This document shows, piece by piece, positions 5,335 through 15,227 of a stretch of 25,907 bases of DNA. The notes below the pieces were generated by a model, which worked only from the letters and a program-made list of their open reading frames with translations, was not told where the DNA came from and did no database searches. The position numbers and the translations under genes are program-made. Numbering within the stretch: position 1 is the stretch's first letter; every line of letters begins with the position of its first letter. The stretch comes from Bacteroidales bacterium (lineage in GTDB: Bacteria > Bacteroidota > Bacteroidia > Bacteroidales > Bacteroidaceae), in NCBI GenBank assembly GCA_004557285.1, contig SFEK01000009.1, positions 1 through 25,907 on the forward strand, given 5' to 3'.

Positions 5335-8300
5335 ATGGGAAAAGCAACGATGACACTCAGGACTCTTGCACTGCTCACGGTGATGACCGCCACATGGGCC
5401 CACGCCCAATGCCTGAAGGAAGGCTACATTGACTGGGGTGTGGTGAACATCGGTTTCGGACAGGCCCTGCAACAATGGGAGAAGGGGGTGCCAATGAGCG
5501 AAGACGACAACTTCTTCATCGCAAGAGTGAAACCCAAATGCCGTTTCAGAAACAAGGCCACGCAAGTAGATACCTTGCTCAACGACACCAACGACAAAAG
5601 GATAGCCTACTGGGTGCCCATCGGCACCAAACCATTCAATGCACTGCCCGACGGGGCTTTCGACCGCGACGTGTTCTGTCTTTGGCCCTACATCACCCAC
5701 TTCGGCAACTGGACAGCTCCCTTGGTGCGTATGCCGGGCAACTTTGCCGACGTGGCACACAAAAACGGCGTGGCGGTATCGGTGCTTGCCCCCATTCCTG
5801 CAGGAAAACTCGACGACGACACTTGGGGAAAGACGCTCAGCGACATCGTGGATGCCGGCGCAGACAAGATGGCAGACTTTCTCTGCTACTACGGTATCGA
5901 CGGATTAGGCTACAACTCTGAATACACCACCCAGTCGCTCATCGGGCCTCCCGTCGTGTCGGCCTACAAAGACATCACCAAGCGTATAGGACAATTCCAC
6001 GAAGACCTATACAAAAACATCTACGACAACAACCGCAACCCCATATTTGAAAACATCTGGTATGACGGCACCGGCTCCGAAGGCTTTCTTTGCTTTGACG
6101 GTGGATTGGACATACACAACATCGACAACTTTGGATGGGGTGAGGCACCAAGGGCATCGCTGTTCTTCAACTACAACTGGAACGACTCCACACTATTGGC
6201 ACATACGCTGAACAACTGCAACTTTGTGGGGCGCAACCCTCTCGACATTTATTGCGGCTTCAACATGCAGGGGCGGGAACCGCGCAACCTGCCACGATGG
6301 CCCATGCTCGACGGCAAAAACCTGAGTATAGGGCTGTGGGGGGCACACAACGAGAGCATGTTGTTTGAATCGCGGGGCGAACAGGGAGCATCGCCCGATG
6401 ACAAGCAAAACACCTACCTGAAGCGGCAGGAAATGTGGTTTACGGGTGGAACAAGAAACCCTGCTCACCGACAACCGGTGAGCAACTCGATGCGCTACCA
6501 GACGGACAACACTGAATTTTTCGGCATGTCACACTTCACGACGGCACGGAGTGCCCTTGAATGGGATTTGACGGAAGAACCATTTGTCACCAACTTCAAT
6601 CTCGGCAACGGCAAGTTTTTCAACTGGGATGGGCAACGCACCAGCAACAACCCTTGGTACAACATCGGCCTGCAAGACCACCTGCCCACCTGGAGGTGGT
6701 GGACAGCCTCGTCGCTGCTCGGACGTGACAACGAAAGTGCAGCACGGCAAGGGCTCGACGCCCACTTCACATGGGACGACGCATGGTGGGGTGGCTCGCT
6801 GCTCTGCATCGAGGGCAACTGCGACGAACAATACCTGCACCTGTTCAAGACCTGCTTCGACCTGCACGACGGCGACATCATCACCGTCAGATATAAACGG
6901 ACGGCAGGGGATGCCGACATCAACCTCGTGCTGACGGCTAACGGACAGGAAACAACGCCCATCGAAGAAAGCAAGATGGTGGTCACGGGCATACATGCCA
7001 CCGACAGCTTAGACACCTGGCAGACACGACAATGGGTGGTGGGCAAAGACATGGAATGGCCGCAGGGAAACAAGCTGGCTCTCATCGCCCTGCACATCGT
7101 CAATGCCCGTCAGCTGAACCTGCGACTGGGACATTTGTCCATCGTCAGAGGCGACAAGACGGCAACACGGCCCGACAGTCCTGTCATCACCCGCGCACAG
7201 GTGCTCAACAACAGCATGGAGGGCATCGACGGCAAACTGATATTCTATATGCCTAACGACAAACCTGCGGGTGAGCCTTGCTACAATATCGACGTGAACA
7301 CCTCGATGTTCAAACTCTACATGCAACAGGAGGGACACACACCGCATTGCACCGGAGCCACCACCTCGTGGGCGGCCTTGTATTTTGCACAACCCATTGA
7401 CCACGACAACGCTTCCTCACCCCGCGTGCGCTTCGGGGTGTCGGCACTCTCGCTCGACATGAGCCAGGAAAGCGATATCGCCTGGTCGGAATATCTGGAA
7501 ACGGGCGAGAGAACCGTGTGCGACGACATCGTACTGCCCCGAGGCATCCTGCACCCGGGCGACAGCATCAGGGTGGCTTATCTCGACCCTATGCACGAGG
7601 CAGGCCACTGGCTGATGACCGACAGCAACGGGAAGACCGTGGCCAAGGCCGACAACGCCACAGCATTGACACTATCCCAAGGACTGGAGGAAACGGGCAA
7701 CTACACCATCACGCTGCAAGGTAGCACCAACACCAACAAAGACTCGCTGCGCACTTGGAGAGACTGCCTGCAGGTGGTGCCCGAACGCATGGGCCGACAA
7801 CCGCAAATCACTGACATATGGGCATTGACGGCCAGCATGGATATGCCAGACAACAATGTGGCAACAAGCGCCGACAGCATGGTCGTCGCTCCGGGCGAAA
7901 AGCTTCTGCTGCAATACTCGGGAAGGCCTGCCGACGGATATTGCTCGCGAGGACTTGACATGCAGGAAAAGGGAGTGGGATTCAAGGCTGCCGATGCCGG
8001 CATGGTGGACGGTGCCTCATTTGCTGTTGCTTTCTGGCTGAAAATCAACTCGCTATGGGAAGATTCGCAACTGCTCAACATCCGCGACAAAACAGACAAA
8101 TGGGACAATACGGAGCGGGGCTTTTTCTGGCATTTCATCAACAACAAAGGGGAAACCACCGAAATGACGGTGAGGGGAAGCGGTGCCGACAACGACTGTC
8201 TCTACATGCGCCTGGACAGTACCCGCATACCTGTAGGCGTGTGGGTGCATATGGCCTATTCGTTCAGTTTCGACGACAACGGGTTGCTCACTCCGTCGTT

Positions 8301-9195
8301 TTGGCTCAACGGCAAACGGCAACCCGTCACTTCATGGAACAGGGGCGAAGCATCGGGCATTGGCGAACCGCAACCGCAAGCATCGCTCTATGCCTACCGC
8401 GATAAAAACGTAGTGGCGGTGGGAGGACAGCAGTTCTCGCATGCGGGCATTGACGGCAGCATAGACAATGTCACGTTGTGGGAGAAAGCCATCGACAGCA
8501 AAGACATCGCCTATGCCATGGGCACCATCAACGCCACGGCCAGCAAGCCCAAAGGCCTGAAGGGGTTGTGGACCTTTGAACAGGCTGCCGACAGCAACGG
8601 CGGCATGGCCAACGAACTGCCTGACAGCATCTGCCTGCAACGCCACGACTACACATCGGGCGAAGACGAGGGGGCTGGCTATTTCCATCCACTGCCCATG
8701 ACATTCACCGCCGGATGTCCATGGATTGACGACAAAGGGATGCACATCTCTACCACTGCACAATGGCAACTGTCAACAGAACGGCCGGTGGTCAACGAGG
8801 CATGGGGCAACGACATCGAGGGAGAGGCTTCGCTCGTGTTTACCCATGAGGGACGATATACCGCGACGTTGAGCCTGGAGAACCTCTACGGAAAGCACAG
8901 CATGACCTATCCACTGATAGTGGTCGATGGGTCGGCAGGCATAGCGCAATATCCCAATGTCATGGCGGACAGCCACCGCCCTGCCCTATTGGCCATAGAA
9001 TCCGCCGGGCTTTACACCGTCAACACCTACGACATCACAGGAAGGATGCTCAACAGCCACACCGCCTACAGGAATGTAGGAAGCTACATCGACCTGGGAC
9101 AAACGGGCACATGTCCTGCCATCGTGCAGGTGTATCATGAGGGAAGGTTGATAAAAAGCATGAAAATAGGCGTTAAAAGCACTGATTTTGATTAA
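5335..9195 (+). CDS. Secreted endo-beta-N-acetylglucosaminidase, GH85, with LamG-like domain and T9SS-like tail
   Basis: A 1286-residue exported enzyme. Residues 1-25 form a signal peptide ending AHAQ. The GH85 barrel fills roughly the first 400 residues. GIDGLGYNSEY carries the Asn-x-Glu pair (N194, E196) expected for GH85 catalysis, in which Asn assists the substrate acetamido group and Glu is the acid/base. GH85 enzymes cut the chitobiose core of N-glycans. A LamG/concanavalin-like domain lies at about 880-1062. The last 80 residues (YDITGRML, then G-Y-hydrophobic strands) resemble a type IX secretion sorting domain, suggesting surface display. The in-frame extension to 5260 overlaps the deacylase gene and spoils the signal peptide, so 5335 (or ATG 5350) is chosen. 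Confidence 0.9.
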   Translation: MGKATMTLRTLALLTVMTATWAHAQCLKEGYIDWGVVNIGFGQALQQWEKGVPMSEDDNFFIARVKPKCRFRNKATQVDTLLNDTNDKRIAYWVPIGTKPFNALPDGAFDRDVFCLWPYITHFGNWTAPLVRMPGNFADVAHKNGVAVSVLAPIPAGKLDDDTWGKTLSDIVDAGADKMADFLCYYGIDGLGYNSEYTTQSLIGPPVVSAYKDITKRIGQFHEDLYKNIYDNNRNPIFENIWYDGTGSEGFLCFDGGLDIHNIDNFGWGEAPRASLFFNYNWNDSTLLAHTLNNCNFVGRNPLDIYCGFNMQGREPRNLPRWPMLDGKNLSIGLWGAHNESMLFESRGEQGASPDDKQNTYLKRQEMWFTGGTRNPAHRQPVSNSMRYQTDNTEFFGMSHFTTARSALEWDLTEEPFVTNFNLGNGKFFNWDGQRTSNNPWYNIGLQDHLPTWRWWTASSLLGRDNESAARQGLDAHFTWDDAWWGGSLLCIEGNCDEQYLHLFKTCFDLHDGDIITVRYKRTAGDADINLVLTANGQETTPIEESKMVVTGIHATDSLDTWQTRQWVVGKDMEWPQGNKLALIALHIVNARQLNLRLGHLSIVRGDKTATRPDSPVITRAQVLNNSMEGIDGKLIFYMPNDKPAGEPCYNIDVNTSMFKLYMQQEGHTPHCTGATTSWAALYFAQPIDHDNASSPRVRFGVSALSLDMSQESDIAWSEYLETGERTVCDDIVLPRGILHPGDSIRVAYLDPMHEAGHWLMTDSNGKTVAKADNATALTLSQGLEETGNYTITLQGSTNTNKDSLRTWRDCLQVVPERMGRQPQITDIWALTASMDMPDNNVATSADSMVVAPGEKLLLQYSGRPADGYCSRGLDMQEKGVGFKAADAGMVDGASFAVAFWLKINSLWEDSQLLNIRDKTDKWDNTERGFFWHFINNKGETTEMTVRGSGADNDCLYMRLDSTRIPVGVWVHMAYSFSFDDNGLLTPSFWLNGKRQPVTSWNRGEASGIGEPQPQASLYAYRDKNVVAVGGQQFSHAGIDGSIDNVTLWEKAIDSKDIAYAMGTINATASKPKGLKGLWTFEQAADSNGGMANELPDSICLQRHDYTSGEDEGAGYFHPLPMTFTAGCPWIDDKGMHISTTAQWQLSTERPVVNEAWGNDIEGEASLVFTHEGRYTATLSLENLYGKHSMTYPLIVVDGSAGIAQYPNVMADSHRPALLAIESAGLYTVNTYDITGRMLNSHTAYRNVGSYIDLGQTGTCPAIVQVYHEGRLIKSMKIGVKSTDFD

Positions 9196-9210
9196 TATCA
9201 CCCGAAAAAT

Positions 9211-9241
9211 TTTGTGCTTATTGACAAAACAATTAATTTTG
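9211..9241 (+). promoter_or_regulatory. Promoter of the methyltransferase-DPP-IV-purD run
   Basis: TTTG (9211-9214), 19 bases, then TAATTTTG (9234-9241) fits the phylum consensus. The predicted start near 9248 leaves a leader of about 75 bases before ATG 9324. No other promoter is seen until after 15667, so it may serve five genes. Confidence 0.75.
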
Positions 9242-9323
9242 CACTCTTCTGTGTGCATCTATATCGACGGATGACATGACGCATCACAAGAATTACAAAT
9301 AAAACAGCATACATCAATTAATA

Positions 9324-10799
9324 ATGGAACAAGAATTTGAACTCATAGCCAAGACATTCATGGGACTGGAGCCCGTCTTGGCGCAAGAGCTGACAGCACT
9401 GGGTGCCAACGACATCGAAATCGGGAGACGTATGGTTTCTTTCAAAGGAGACAAAGAACTGATGTACCGGGCAAACTTCCAGCTGCGCACGGCCATCAAG
9501 GTGTTGAAGCCCATCAAACACTTCAAAGCCACAACCGCCGACGAAGTGTATAACGCCATCAAAGCAATGGACTGGAGCCAATACCTGGACCTGAAAAAGA
9601 GCTTTGCCGTTGACTCTGTGGTATTCTCTGAAGAGTTCAGACACTCCAAATTCGTATCCTATAAAGTGAAAGATGCCATCGTTGACCAGTTCAGGGAAAA
9701 GACAGGACAACGACCCAACATCTCTGTGACCAACCCCGACATCAGGCTCAACATGCACATTGCCGAAGACAAATGCACCCTGTCGCTCGACTCAAGCGGC
9801 GAAAGTCTTCACCGCAGAGGCTACAGGCAGGAGGCCGTGGAAGCACCACTCAACGAGGTGCTTGCTGCAGGCATGATTCTCATGACGGGATGGAAGGCCG
9901 ACTGCGACTTCATCGACCCCATGTGCGGATCGGGCACACTGCCCATCGAAGCAGCACTCATAGCCAAGAACATCGCACCGGGTGTATTCAGGAAAGAATA
10001 TGCCTTTGAAAAATGGCCCGATTTTGACGAAGAACTTTTTGACCGTATCTATAACGACGACTCGCAGGAAAGGGAATTCAACCACCACATCTACGGCTAC
10101 GACATTGACATGGCAGCCGTGGCCAAGGCAAGTCTCAACGTGAAAGCTGCAGGACTCACCAAAGTCATCACCATCGAACAGGCCGACTTCAAAGACTTCA
10201 AGCAGCCGGGGGAACCTGCCCTCATGATGATGAACCCACCCTATGGCGAACGTATCTCCACTCCCGACATATTCGGCACCTACCGCATGATAGGTGAAAC
10301 GCTGAAACGACAGTTCAAGAACAACACGGCATGGGTGTTGAGCTACCGACAGGAATGTTTCGACCAAATCGGTCTGAAACCTTCCATCAAGATTCCGCTC
10401 TATAACGGTTCGCTGGAATGTGAGTTCCGCAAATACCAAATGTTTGAGGGTAAGTTCAAGGAATTCAGAAGCGAGGGCAACCAAATCAAGACGGATGAAG
10501 AAAAGCGTGCCATGGCCGAAAAGCACCGCTTCAAGAAGAACAGAGACTTCAAGAAACGACTGGACGAAGAAGAGGAAAATGAACAGGGCGACATCCGTTC
10601 GTTCAAATTCCATAGTTTTGCACGCAAGGATACTGAAAACAACTATGAGCGCCGCCGTGACCGTTTCGACAGAGAGGAACGCGACGACCGCCGCACACGA
10701 AAGGCAGAGCATCCCTTCAGAAGCAAGGGCAAGGGGTTCAAACGCAAAAATCCTAAAGGATTCTTTGACAGCAGAGAACGAGACGCTTATGACGACTGA
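9324..10799 (+). CDS. THUMP-domain 23S rRNA methyltransferase (RlmL N-terminal type) with charged tail
   Basis: A 491-residue class I SAM-dependent RNA methyltransferase. Residues 1-165 form the ferredoxin-like plus THUMP RNA-binding region. The catalytic domain shows DPMCGSGT (198-205, the SAM-binding loop after THUMP) and NPPYGER (304-310, the N-methyltransferase motif IV). By family it is expected to make the m2G mark that RlmL makes at 23S position 2445; it lacks the RlmK half of the E. coli fusion. From about residue 384 to the end it carries a roughly 108-residue tail almost entirely of Lys, Arg, Glu, Asp and Phe, probably disordered and RNA-binding. Twenty-two bases separate it from the peptidase gene. 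Confidence 0.9.
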   Translation: MEQEFELIAKTFMGLEPVLAQELTALGANDIEIGRRMVSFKGDKELMYRANFQLRTAIKVLKPIKHFKATTADEVYNAIKAMDWSQYLDLKKSFAVDSVVFSEEFRHSKFVSYKVKDAIVDQFREKTGQRPNISVTNPDIRLNMHIAEDKCTLSLDSSGESLHRRGYRQEAVEAPLNEVLAAGMILMTGWKADCDFIDPMCGSGTLPIEAALIAKNIAPGVFRKEYAFEKWPDFDEELFDRIYNDDSQEREFNHHIYGYDIDMAAVAKASLNVKAAGLTKVITIEQADFKDFKQPGEPALMMMNPPYGERISTPDIFGTYRMIGETLKRQFKNNTAWVLSYRQECFDQIGLKPSIKIPLYNGSLECEFRKYQMFEGKFKEFRSEGNQIKTDEEKRAMAEKHRFKKNRDFKKRLDEEEENEQGDIRSFKFHSFARKDTENNYERRRDRFDREERDDRRTRKAEHPFRSKGKGFKRKNPKGFFDSRERDAYDD

Positions 10800-10821
10800 A
10801 ACCTTAAAATCCTGATATCCA

Positions 10822-12996
10822 ATGAACAAACGATTAATCCTTGCGCTGACGGCCATCGTCATGGTGGTTTGCGCCAGCGCACAAAACAGACAACTGACGC
10901 TGGAGGACCTGAACTTCGGCGGAAACAATTACCGCGAAATGATGCCCAAGAACAAAACGCTGCAATGGTGGGGAGACCAACTGGTGGACATCGCTGCCAA
11001 ACAATGCAGTCTGGTGGACAAAAAGACCGCCAAGACCAAGGTGCTGTTTACCGAAGACGAGCTCAACACCTGGGCGGCAACGGGAGGAAACGACCGACTG
11101 TTTGTGTACAGGGTGCAGTTTCCGTATGCCAACAAGCCTTGGGTACTGGCCAGCAACAGCAAGGAGCGCATGCTGATTGACTTCAAGGCCAAGAAGGTGG
11201 TGTGGAGACAGACCTGCGAAGGGGAAACCTACGAGGAGTGGAATGCTGCCTCGAAGGCCGTGGCATGGGTCAAAGACCATAATCTCTTTGTGAGAAACGC
11301 CGACAACAAGGTGGCACAGCTGACCACCGACGGCAGCAGGGAAATCGTGTATGGACAGACCGTTCACCGCGATGAGTTTGGCATCTACAAAGGCACCTTT
11401 TGGAGCCCCGACGGCAATAGTCTGGCCTTCTACCGCATGGACCAAAGCATGGTGAAAGATTATCCCCTGGTTGACATCGACACACGGATAGCCACCGAAG
11501 ACCCCATCAAATATCCCATGGCAGGAGAAACGGGACACGAGGTGACCATTGGCGTGTATCATCTGGACAGTGGCCACACGACATACCTGAAGGCCGGAAA
11601 TCCCAAAGACCGGTATTTCACCAACATCCAATGGAGCCCCGACGGCAAGAAAATCTATCTCATCGAGGTGAACCGCGACCAGACGGACATGAGTCTTGAC
11701 CGCTACGATGCCACCACCGGCGTGAAGGAGGCAACCCTCTACACCGAGCATCACGACAAATATGTGCATCCCGTTACTGCCATCACCTTCTTGCCTTGGG
11801 ACAGCGAGAAATTCATCCTGCAAAGCGAGAAAGACGGTTTTAACCACCTCTACCTGTTCAACACTAAGGGTGAACAACTGAAACAACTGACCGACGGCAA
11901 CTGGGTGGTCATCGACCTCGTGGGATTCAACGTGGCCAAAAAGAGTGCCATCATTCTCTCTACCGAATGTGGAGACATCCAGAACAACCTCTTTGCCGTT
12001 GACATAGCCACAGGCAAACGCAAATTGCTCGACAACGGCAGGGGAATGCACGGCAACCATTGGCAACCCAGCGGACACCACAATGAAATACTTTCAGCAT
12101 CGGGTGCCCTGCTGTTTGACAGATATGATGAACCTGATGTGCCACGCGTCATCAACATTGTAGATACACATACAGGCAAGCATGTCAACTATTTCACCGC
12201 CGACAACCCCTGGAAGGAAAAGGATGCGCCCATCTTCTCCTGCGGCACCATCAAGGCGGCCGACGGCACCACCGATCTCTATTACCGTATGGTGAAGCCA
12301 CACGACTTTGACCCCAACAAGAAATATCCTACCGTGGTTTATGTTTACGGTGGTCCTGGAGTGCGCAACGTAGAAGCCGGTTGGCACTATGCCAGCAGAG
12401 GATGGGAATCGTATATGGCTGCCAAAGGATATGTGCTCTTCATCCTGGACAACCGCGGATCGAGCGACCGTGGACTGGCATTCGAACAGGCCACATTCCG
12501 CCACCTGGGCCAGGAGGAAATGAAAGACCAGATGAAAGGCGTGGAATACCTGAAGTCGCTGCCCTATGTGGATGCCGACCGCATCGGCGTGCATGGCTGG
12601 AGCTTTGGTGGATTCATGACCATCTCGCTCATCACCAACTATCCCGAGGTGTTCAAGGTGGGTGTGGCAGGCGGTCCGGTCATCGACTGGAAATGGTATG
12701 AATCGCTCTACGGAGAACGCTATATGGACACACCGCAGACCAACCCTGAAGGATATGAGCAGACAAGCCTCATCAACAAGGCCAAGGACCTGAAAGGCAA
12801 ACTGCAAGTGATCATTGGCATGAACGACCCCGTGTGCGTGCCGCAGCACTCGCTCTCGTTCTTGAAAGCATGTATCGCCGCAGGCACACAACCCGACTTC
12901 TTTGTATATCCCGGTCAGGGACACAACATGATGGGCAGACAGAGTGTGCATCTGCATGAAAGAATCACCCAATATTTTGAAGACTATCTGAAATAA
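10822..12996 (+). CDS. Dipeptidyl-peptidase IV, S9 family
   Basis: A 724-residue serine peptidase that removes X-Pro dipeptides from peptide N-termini. Residues 1-20 are a signal peptide ending ASAQ, so it acts in the periplasm or at the outer membrane. The N-terminal beta-propeller (about 40-460) contains WSPDG repeats. The C-terminal alpha/beta-hydrolase domain shows the triad: Ser594 in GWSFGG, Asp669 in GMNDPV and His701 in GQGHNM. YVYGGPG near 510 is the usual oxyanion-loop region. Length is normal for DPP-IV. The gene lies between the methyltransferase and purD with short gaps of 22 and 14 bases. Such enzymes support growth on host or dietary peptides in this group. Confidence 0.93.
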   Translation: MNKRLILALTAIVMVVCASAQNRQLTLEDLNFGGNNYREMMPKNKTLQWWGDQLVDIAAKQCSLVDKKTAKTKVLFTEDELNTWAATGGNDRLFVYRVQFPYANKPWVLASNSKERMLIDFKAKKVVWRQTCEGETYEEWNAASKAVAWVKDHNLFVRNADNKVAQLTTDGSREIVYGQTVHRDEFGIYKGTFWSPDGNSLAFYRMDQSMVKDYPLVDIDTRIATEDPIKYPMAGETGHEVTIGVYHLDSGHTTYLKAGNPKDRYFTNIQWSPDGKKIYLIEVNRDQTDMSLDRYDATTGVKEATLYTEHHDKYVHPVTAITFLPWDSEKFILQSEKDGFNHLYLFNTKGEQLKQLTDGNWVVIDLVGFNVAKKSAIILSTECGDIQNNLFAVDIATGKRKLLDNGRGMHGNHWQPSGHHNEILSASGALLFDRYDEPDVPRVINIVDTHTGKHVNYFTADNPWKEKDAPIFSCGTIKAADGTTDLYYRMVKPHDFDPNKKYPTVVYVYGGPGVRNVEAGWHYASRGWESYMAAKGYVLFILDNRGSSDRGLAFEQATFRHLGQEEMKDQMKGVEYLKSLPYVDADRIGVHGWSFGGFMTISLITNYPEVFKVGVAGGPVIDWKWYESLYGERYMDTPQTNPEGYEQTSLINKAKDLKGKLQVIIGMNDPVCVPQHSLSFLKACIAAGTQPDFFVYPGQGHNMMGRQSVHLHERITQYFEDYLK

Positions 12997-13010
12997 CCTT
13001 ATATATAAAT

Positions 13011-14282
13011 ATGAGAAGAATCTTGTTATTAGGAAGCGGAGGTCGTGAACATGCCTTGGCATGGAAAATCGCCCAAAGCGAAAAAGTGGAAAAACTGTTT
13101 GTTGCTCCAGGCAATGCGGGTACAGCCGAAGTAGGCGAGAATGTCAACATCAAGGCCGACGACTTTGAGGCCATCAAGAGCTTTGTCGTTGAGCAGGGCA
13201 TCAACATGGTGGTGGTAGGCCCCGAAGACCCACTGGTGAAAGGCATCTACGACGAGTTGAAGAACGACAGCCGCACCAAGGACATTCCGGTCATCGGTCC
13301 GTCGAAACAGGGTGCCGTATTGGAAGGCAGCAAGGATTTCGCCAAAAGTTTCATGCAACGGCACCACATCCCCACCGCCAGATACCAGACATTCAACGGC
13401 ACCACCTTGGAGGAAGGACTGAAATTTCTTGAAACCCTGCAAGCTCCTTACGTGCTGAAAGCCGACGGCTTGTGTGCCGGCAAGGGTGTGCTCATCTTGC
13501 CCACCCTGGAAGAAGCGAAGAAAGAACTGAAGGAGATGCTTGGAGGTATGTTCGGCAATGCTTCGGCAAGTGTGGTGATTGAAGAATTCCTCAGTGGCAT
13601 CGAGTGCTCGGTGTTCATCCTTACCGATGGCAGACACTACAAGATATTGCCTGAAGCCAAAGACTACAAGCGCATCGGAGAACACGATACCGGTTTGAAC
13701 ACGGGAGGCATGGGCAGCGTGAGTCCTGTTCCCTTTGCCGACAAAGAGTGGATGCAGAAGGTGGAAGACCGCATCATACGGCCTACAGTTGACGGATTGG
13801 CCGAAGAGGGCATCGACTATAAGGGATTTATCTTCTTCGGGTTGATCAACGTGGAAGGCAACCCCATGGTGATTGAATACAACTGCCGCATGGGCGACCC
13901 TGAAACCGAGAGCGTGATGCTGCGACTCAAGAGCGACATTGTCGATTTGTTTGAGGGTGTGGCAGCAGGCGACCTGGACAAGCGCGACATCACCTTCGAC
14001 GAGCGTGCAGCAGTGTGCGTGATGCTGGTGAGCGGTGGTTATCCCGAGCATTATGTCAAGGGCTATCCCATCACGGGCATCGACCAGGTGGAAGGCAGCA
14101 TCGTATTCCACTCAGGCACAGCCATGAAAGACGGCGAAGTGGTGACGGCCGGCGGACGTGTCATCGCCGTCAGCTCTTACGGCAACGACAAAGCCGAGGC
14201 GTTGGCCAAATCTTTTGAAGAAGCACGGAAAATTCAGTTCAAGGATAAATATTTCCGTCGCGACATCGGACAAGACCTTTAA
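13011..14282 (+). CDS. purD: Phosphoribosylamine-glycine ligase (GAR synthetase)
   Basis: A 423-residue ATP-grasp enzyme that joins glycine to 5-phosphoribosylamine, the second step of purine synthesis. The N-terminal loop GSGGREHA (8-15), VGPEDPLV (69-76), ADGLCAGKGV (151-160) and GGMGSVSP (232-239) are the standard PurD motifs, followed by the C-terminal domain that closes the active site. Length is normal and no other purine gene is nearby. It starts 14 bases after the DPP-IV stop and is followed 15 bases later by a membrane-protein gene, so it is probably part of a longer transcript. Confidence 0.97.
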   Translation: MRRILLLGSGGREHALAWKIAQSEKVEKLFVAPGNAGTAEVGENVNIKADDFEAIKSFVVEQGINMVVVGPEDPLVKGIYDELKNDSRTKDIPVIGPSKQGAVLEGSKDFAKSFMQRHHIPTARYQTFNGTTLEEGLKFLETLQAPYVLKADGLCAGKGVLILPTLEEAKKELKEMLGGMFGNASASVVIEEFLSGIECSVFILTDGRHYKILPEAKDYKRIGEHDTGLNTGGMGSVSPVPFADKEWMQKVEDRIIRPTVDGLAEEGIDYKGFIFFGLINVEGNPMVIEYNCRMGDPETESVMLRLKSDIVDLFEGVAAGDLDKRDITFDERAAVCVMLVSGGYPEHYVKGYPITGIDQVEGSIVFHSGTAMKDGEVVTAGGRVIAVSSYGNDKAEALAKSFEEARKIQFKDKYFRRDIGQDL

Positions 14283-14297
14283 GAACAACACGCAGAA

Positions 14298-15227
14298 GTG
14301 ATCAAACGACTACAGAACAAAGTGGCTGAAAGCCGCCTCTCATTACCCGTCACAGCAGCAGGCGCCCTGCTGCTGTGGCTGTTAGGTGGCATAGTGGGAA
14401 GACAAATGTATGTGGAACTCACGGTGTTTGCACTTTCCACCTATCTGATGGTAGAGTTCAACAACAGCAATGCCCTGCTCAGGGTGTATAGCCGCATGGT
14501 GTCATGCACATTCATTGTCGTCACGACCATGGCATTGCCGCTGTTCAACAGTGTGGCACCCTTAGCGGTGCAGCTGTGCATAATCATGGCTTACCATATC
14601 CTGTTCAAATGTTATCAAGACCAACGGGCAGCAGGCTTGGTATTCTATGCCTTTGCTTTCATCAGCTTGGCGAGCATCTTCTTCATACAGGTGTTGTTTC
14701 TCGTGCCATTGCTATGGATACTCATGGGCACCAAACTCATGGCATTGAGCAGAAGAACATTCCTGTCGTCTGTTGTGGGCTTGATCACCCCCTACTGGTT
14801 CATCTCAAGCTACCTCATCTTCCAAGGCGACCCTCTCGCATGGTCAACCCATTTGACAAGCATCGTATCGTTCACGCCCTGGAAGGAAGCAGTGATGACC
14901 ACCAACTTGCATCTCATGCTCATCTTTGCCTTTCTTGTCATTACCTCCATCACGGGCATGGTGCATTTCCTGCGCAACGGATACAAAGACAAGATACGCA
15001 CCCGGATGCTCTATGAAATGCTGATTGTCATGGATGTGGTCATCACCTTGTTCATCGTGGCCCAACCCCAGCATGCGTTCATGCTCATGGGTATCAAAAC
15101 AATCAGCACCAGTGTGTTGGCGGCACATTTCATCACTTTTACCAACACCCGCATCACTAATGTGGCTTGCTGTGCACTTTTCCTGTCGGTCATCGCAATT
15201 ACCCTATACAACCTATGGACGCTCTGA
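14298..15227 (+). CDS. Unrecognised polytopic membrane protein
   Basis: A 309-residue protein with about nine or ten hydrophobic segments spread over its whole length, short loops, and a basic N-terminus (IKRLQNK), so it is an integral inner-membrane protein. No family was recognised. A Lys/Arg-rich cytoplasmic loop (NGYKDKIRTR near 230-240) is the longest polar stretch. The start is GTG at 14298, placed because it lies 15 bases after the purD stop and no ATG precedes the first membrane segment. The next gene begins 13 bases before its stop, so translation of the two is probably coupled. Confidence 0.75.
   Translation: MIKRLQNKVAESRLSLPVTAAGALLLWLLGGIVGRQMYVELTVFALSTYLMVEFNNSNALLRVYSRMVSCTFIVVTTMALPLFNSVAPLAVQLCIIMAYHILFKCYQDQRAAGLVFYAFAFISLASIFFIQVLFLVPLLWILMGTKLMALSRRTFLSSVVGLITPYWFISSYLIFQGDPLAWSTHLTSIVSFTPWKEAVMTTNLHLMLIFAFLVITSITGMVHFLRNGYKDKIRTRMLYEMLIVMDVVITLFIVAQPQHAFMLMGIKTISTSVLAAHFITFTNTRITNVACCALFLSVIAITLYNLWTL

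Noticed and set aside
9792..10928. A 378-codon open frame antisense to the methyltransferase
   Set aside because: It mirrors the coding strand's codon bias; the plus-strand protein has clear domains and motifs, and the antisense product has none.
10834..12081. A 415-codon open frame antisense to the DPP-IV gene
   Set aside because: Same cause: long antisense frames are common where the sense strand avoids Leu TTA/CTA and Ser TCA codons. No recognisable protein.
13029..14111. A 360-codon open frame antisense to purD
   Set aside because: Shadow of a fully convincing PurD; low-complexity His/Val-rich product.
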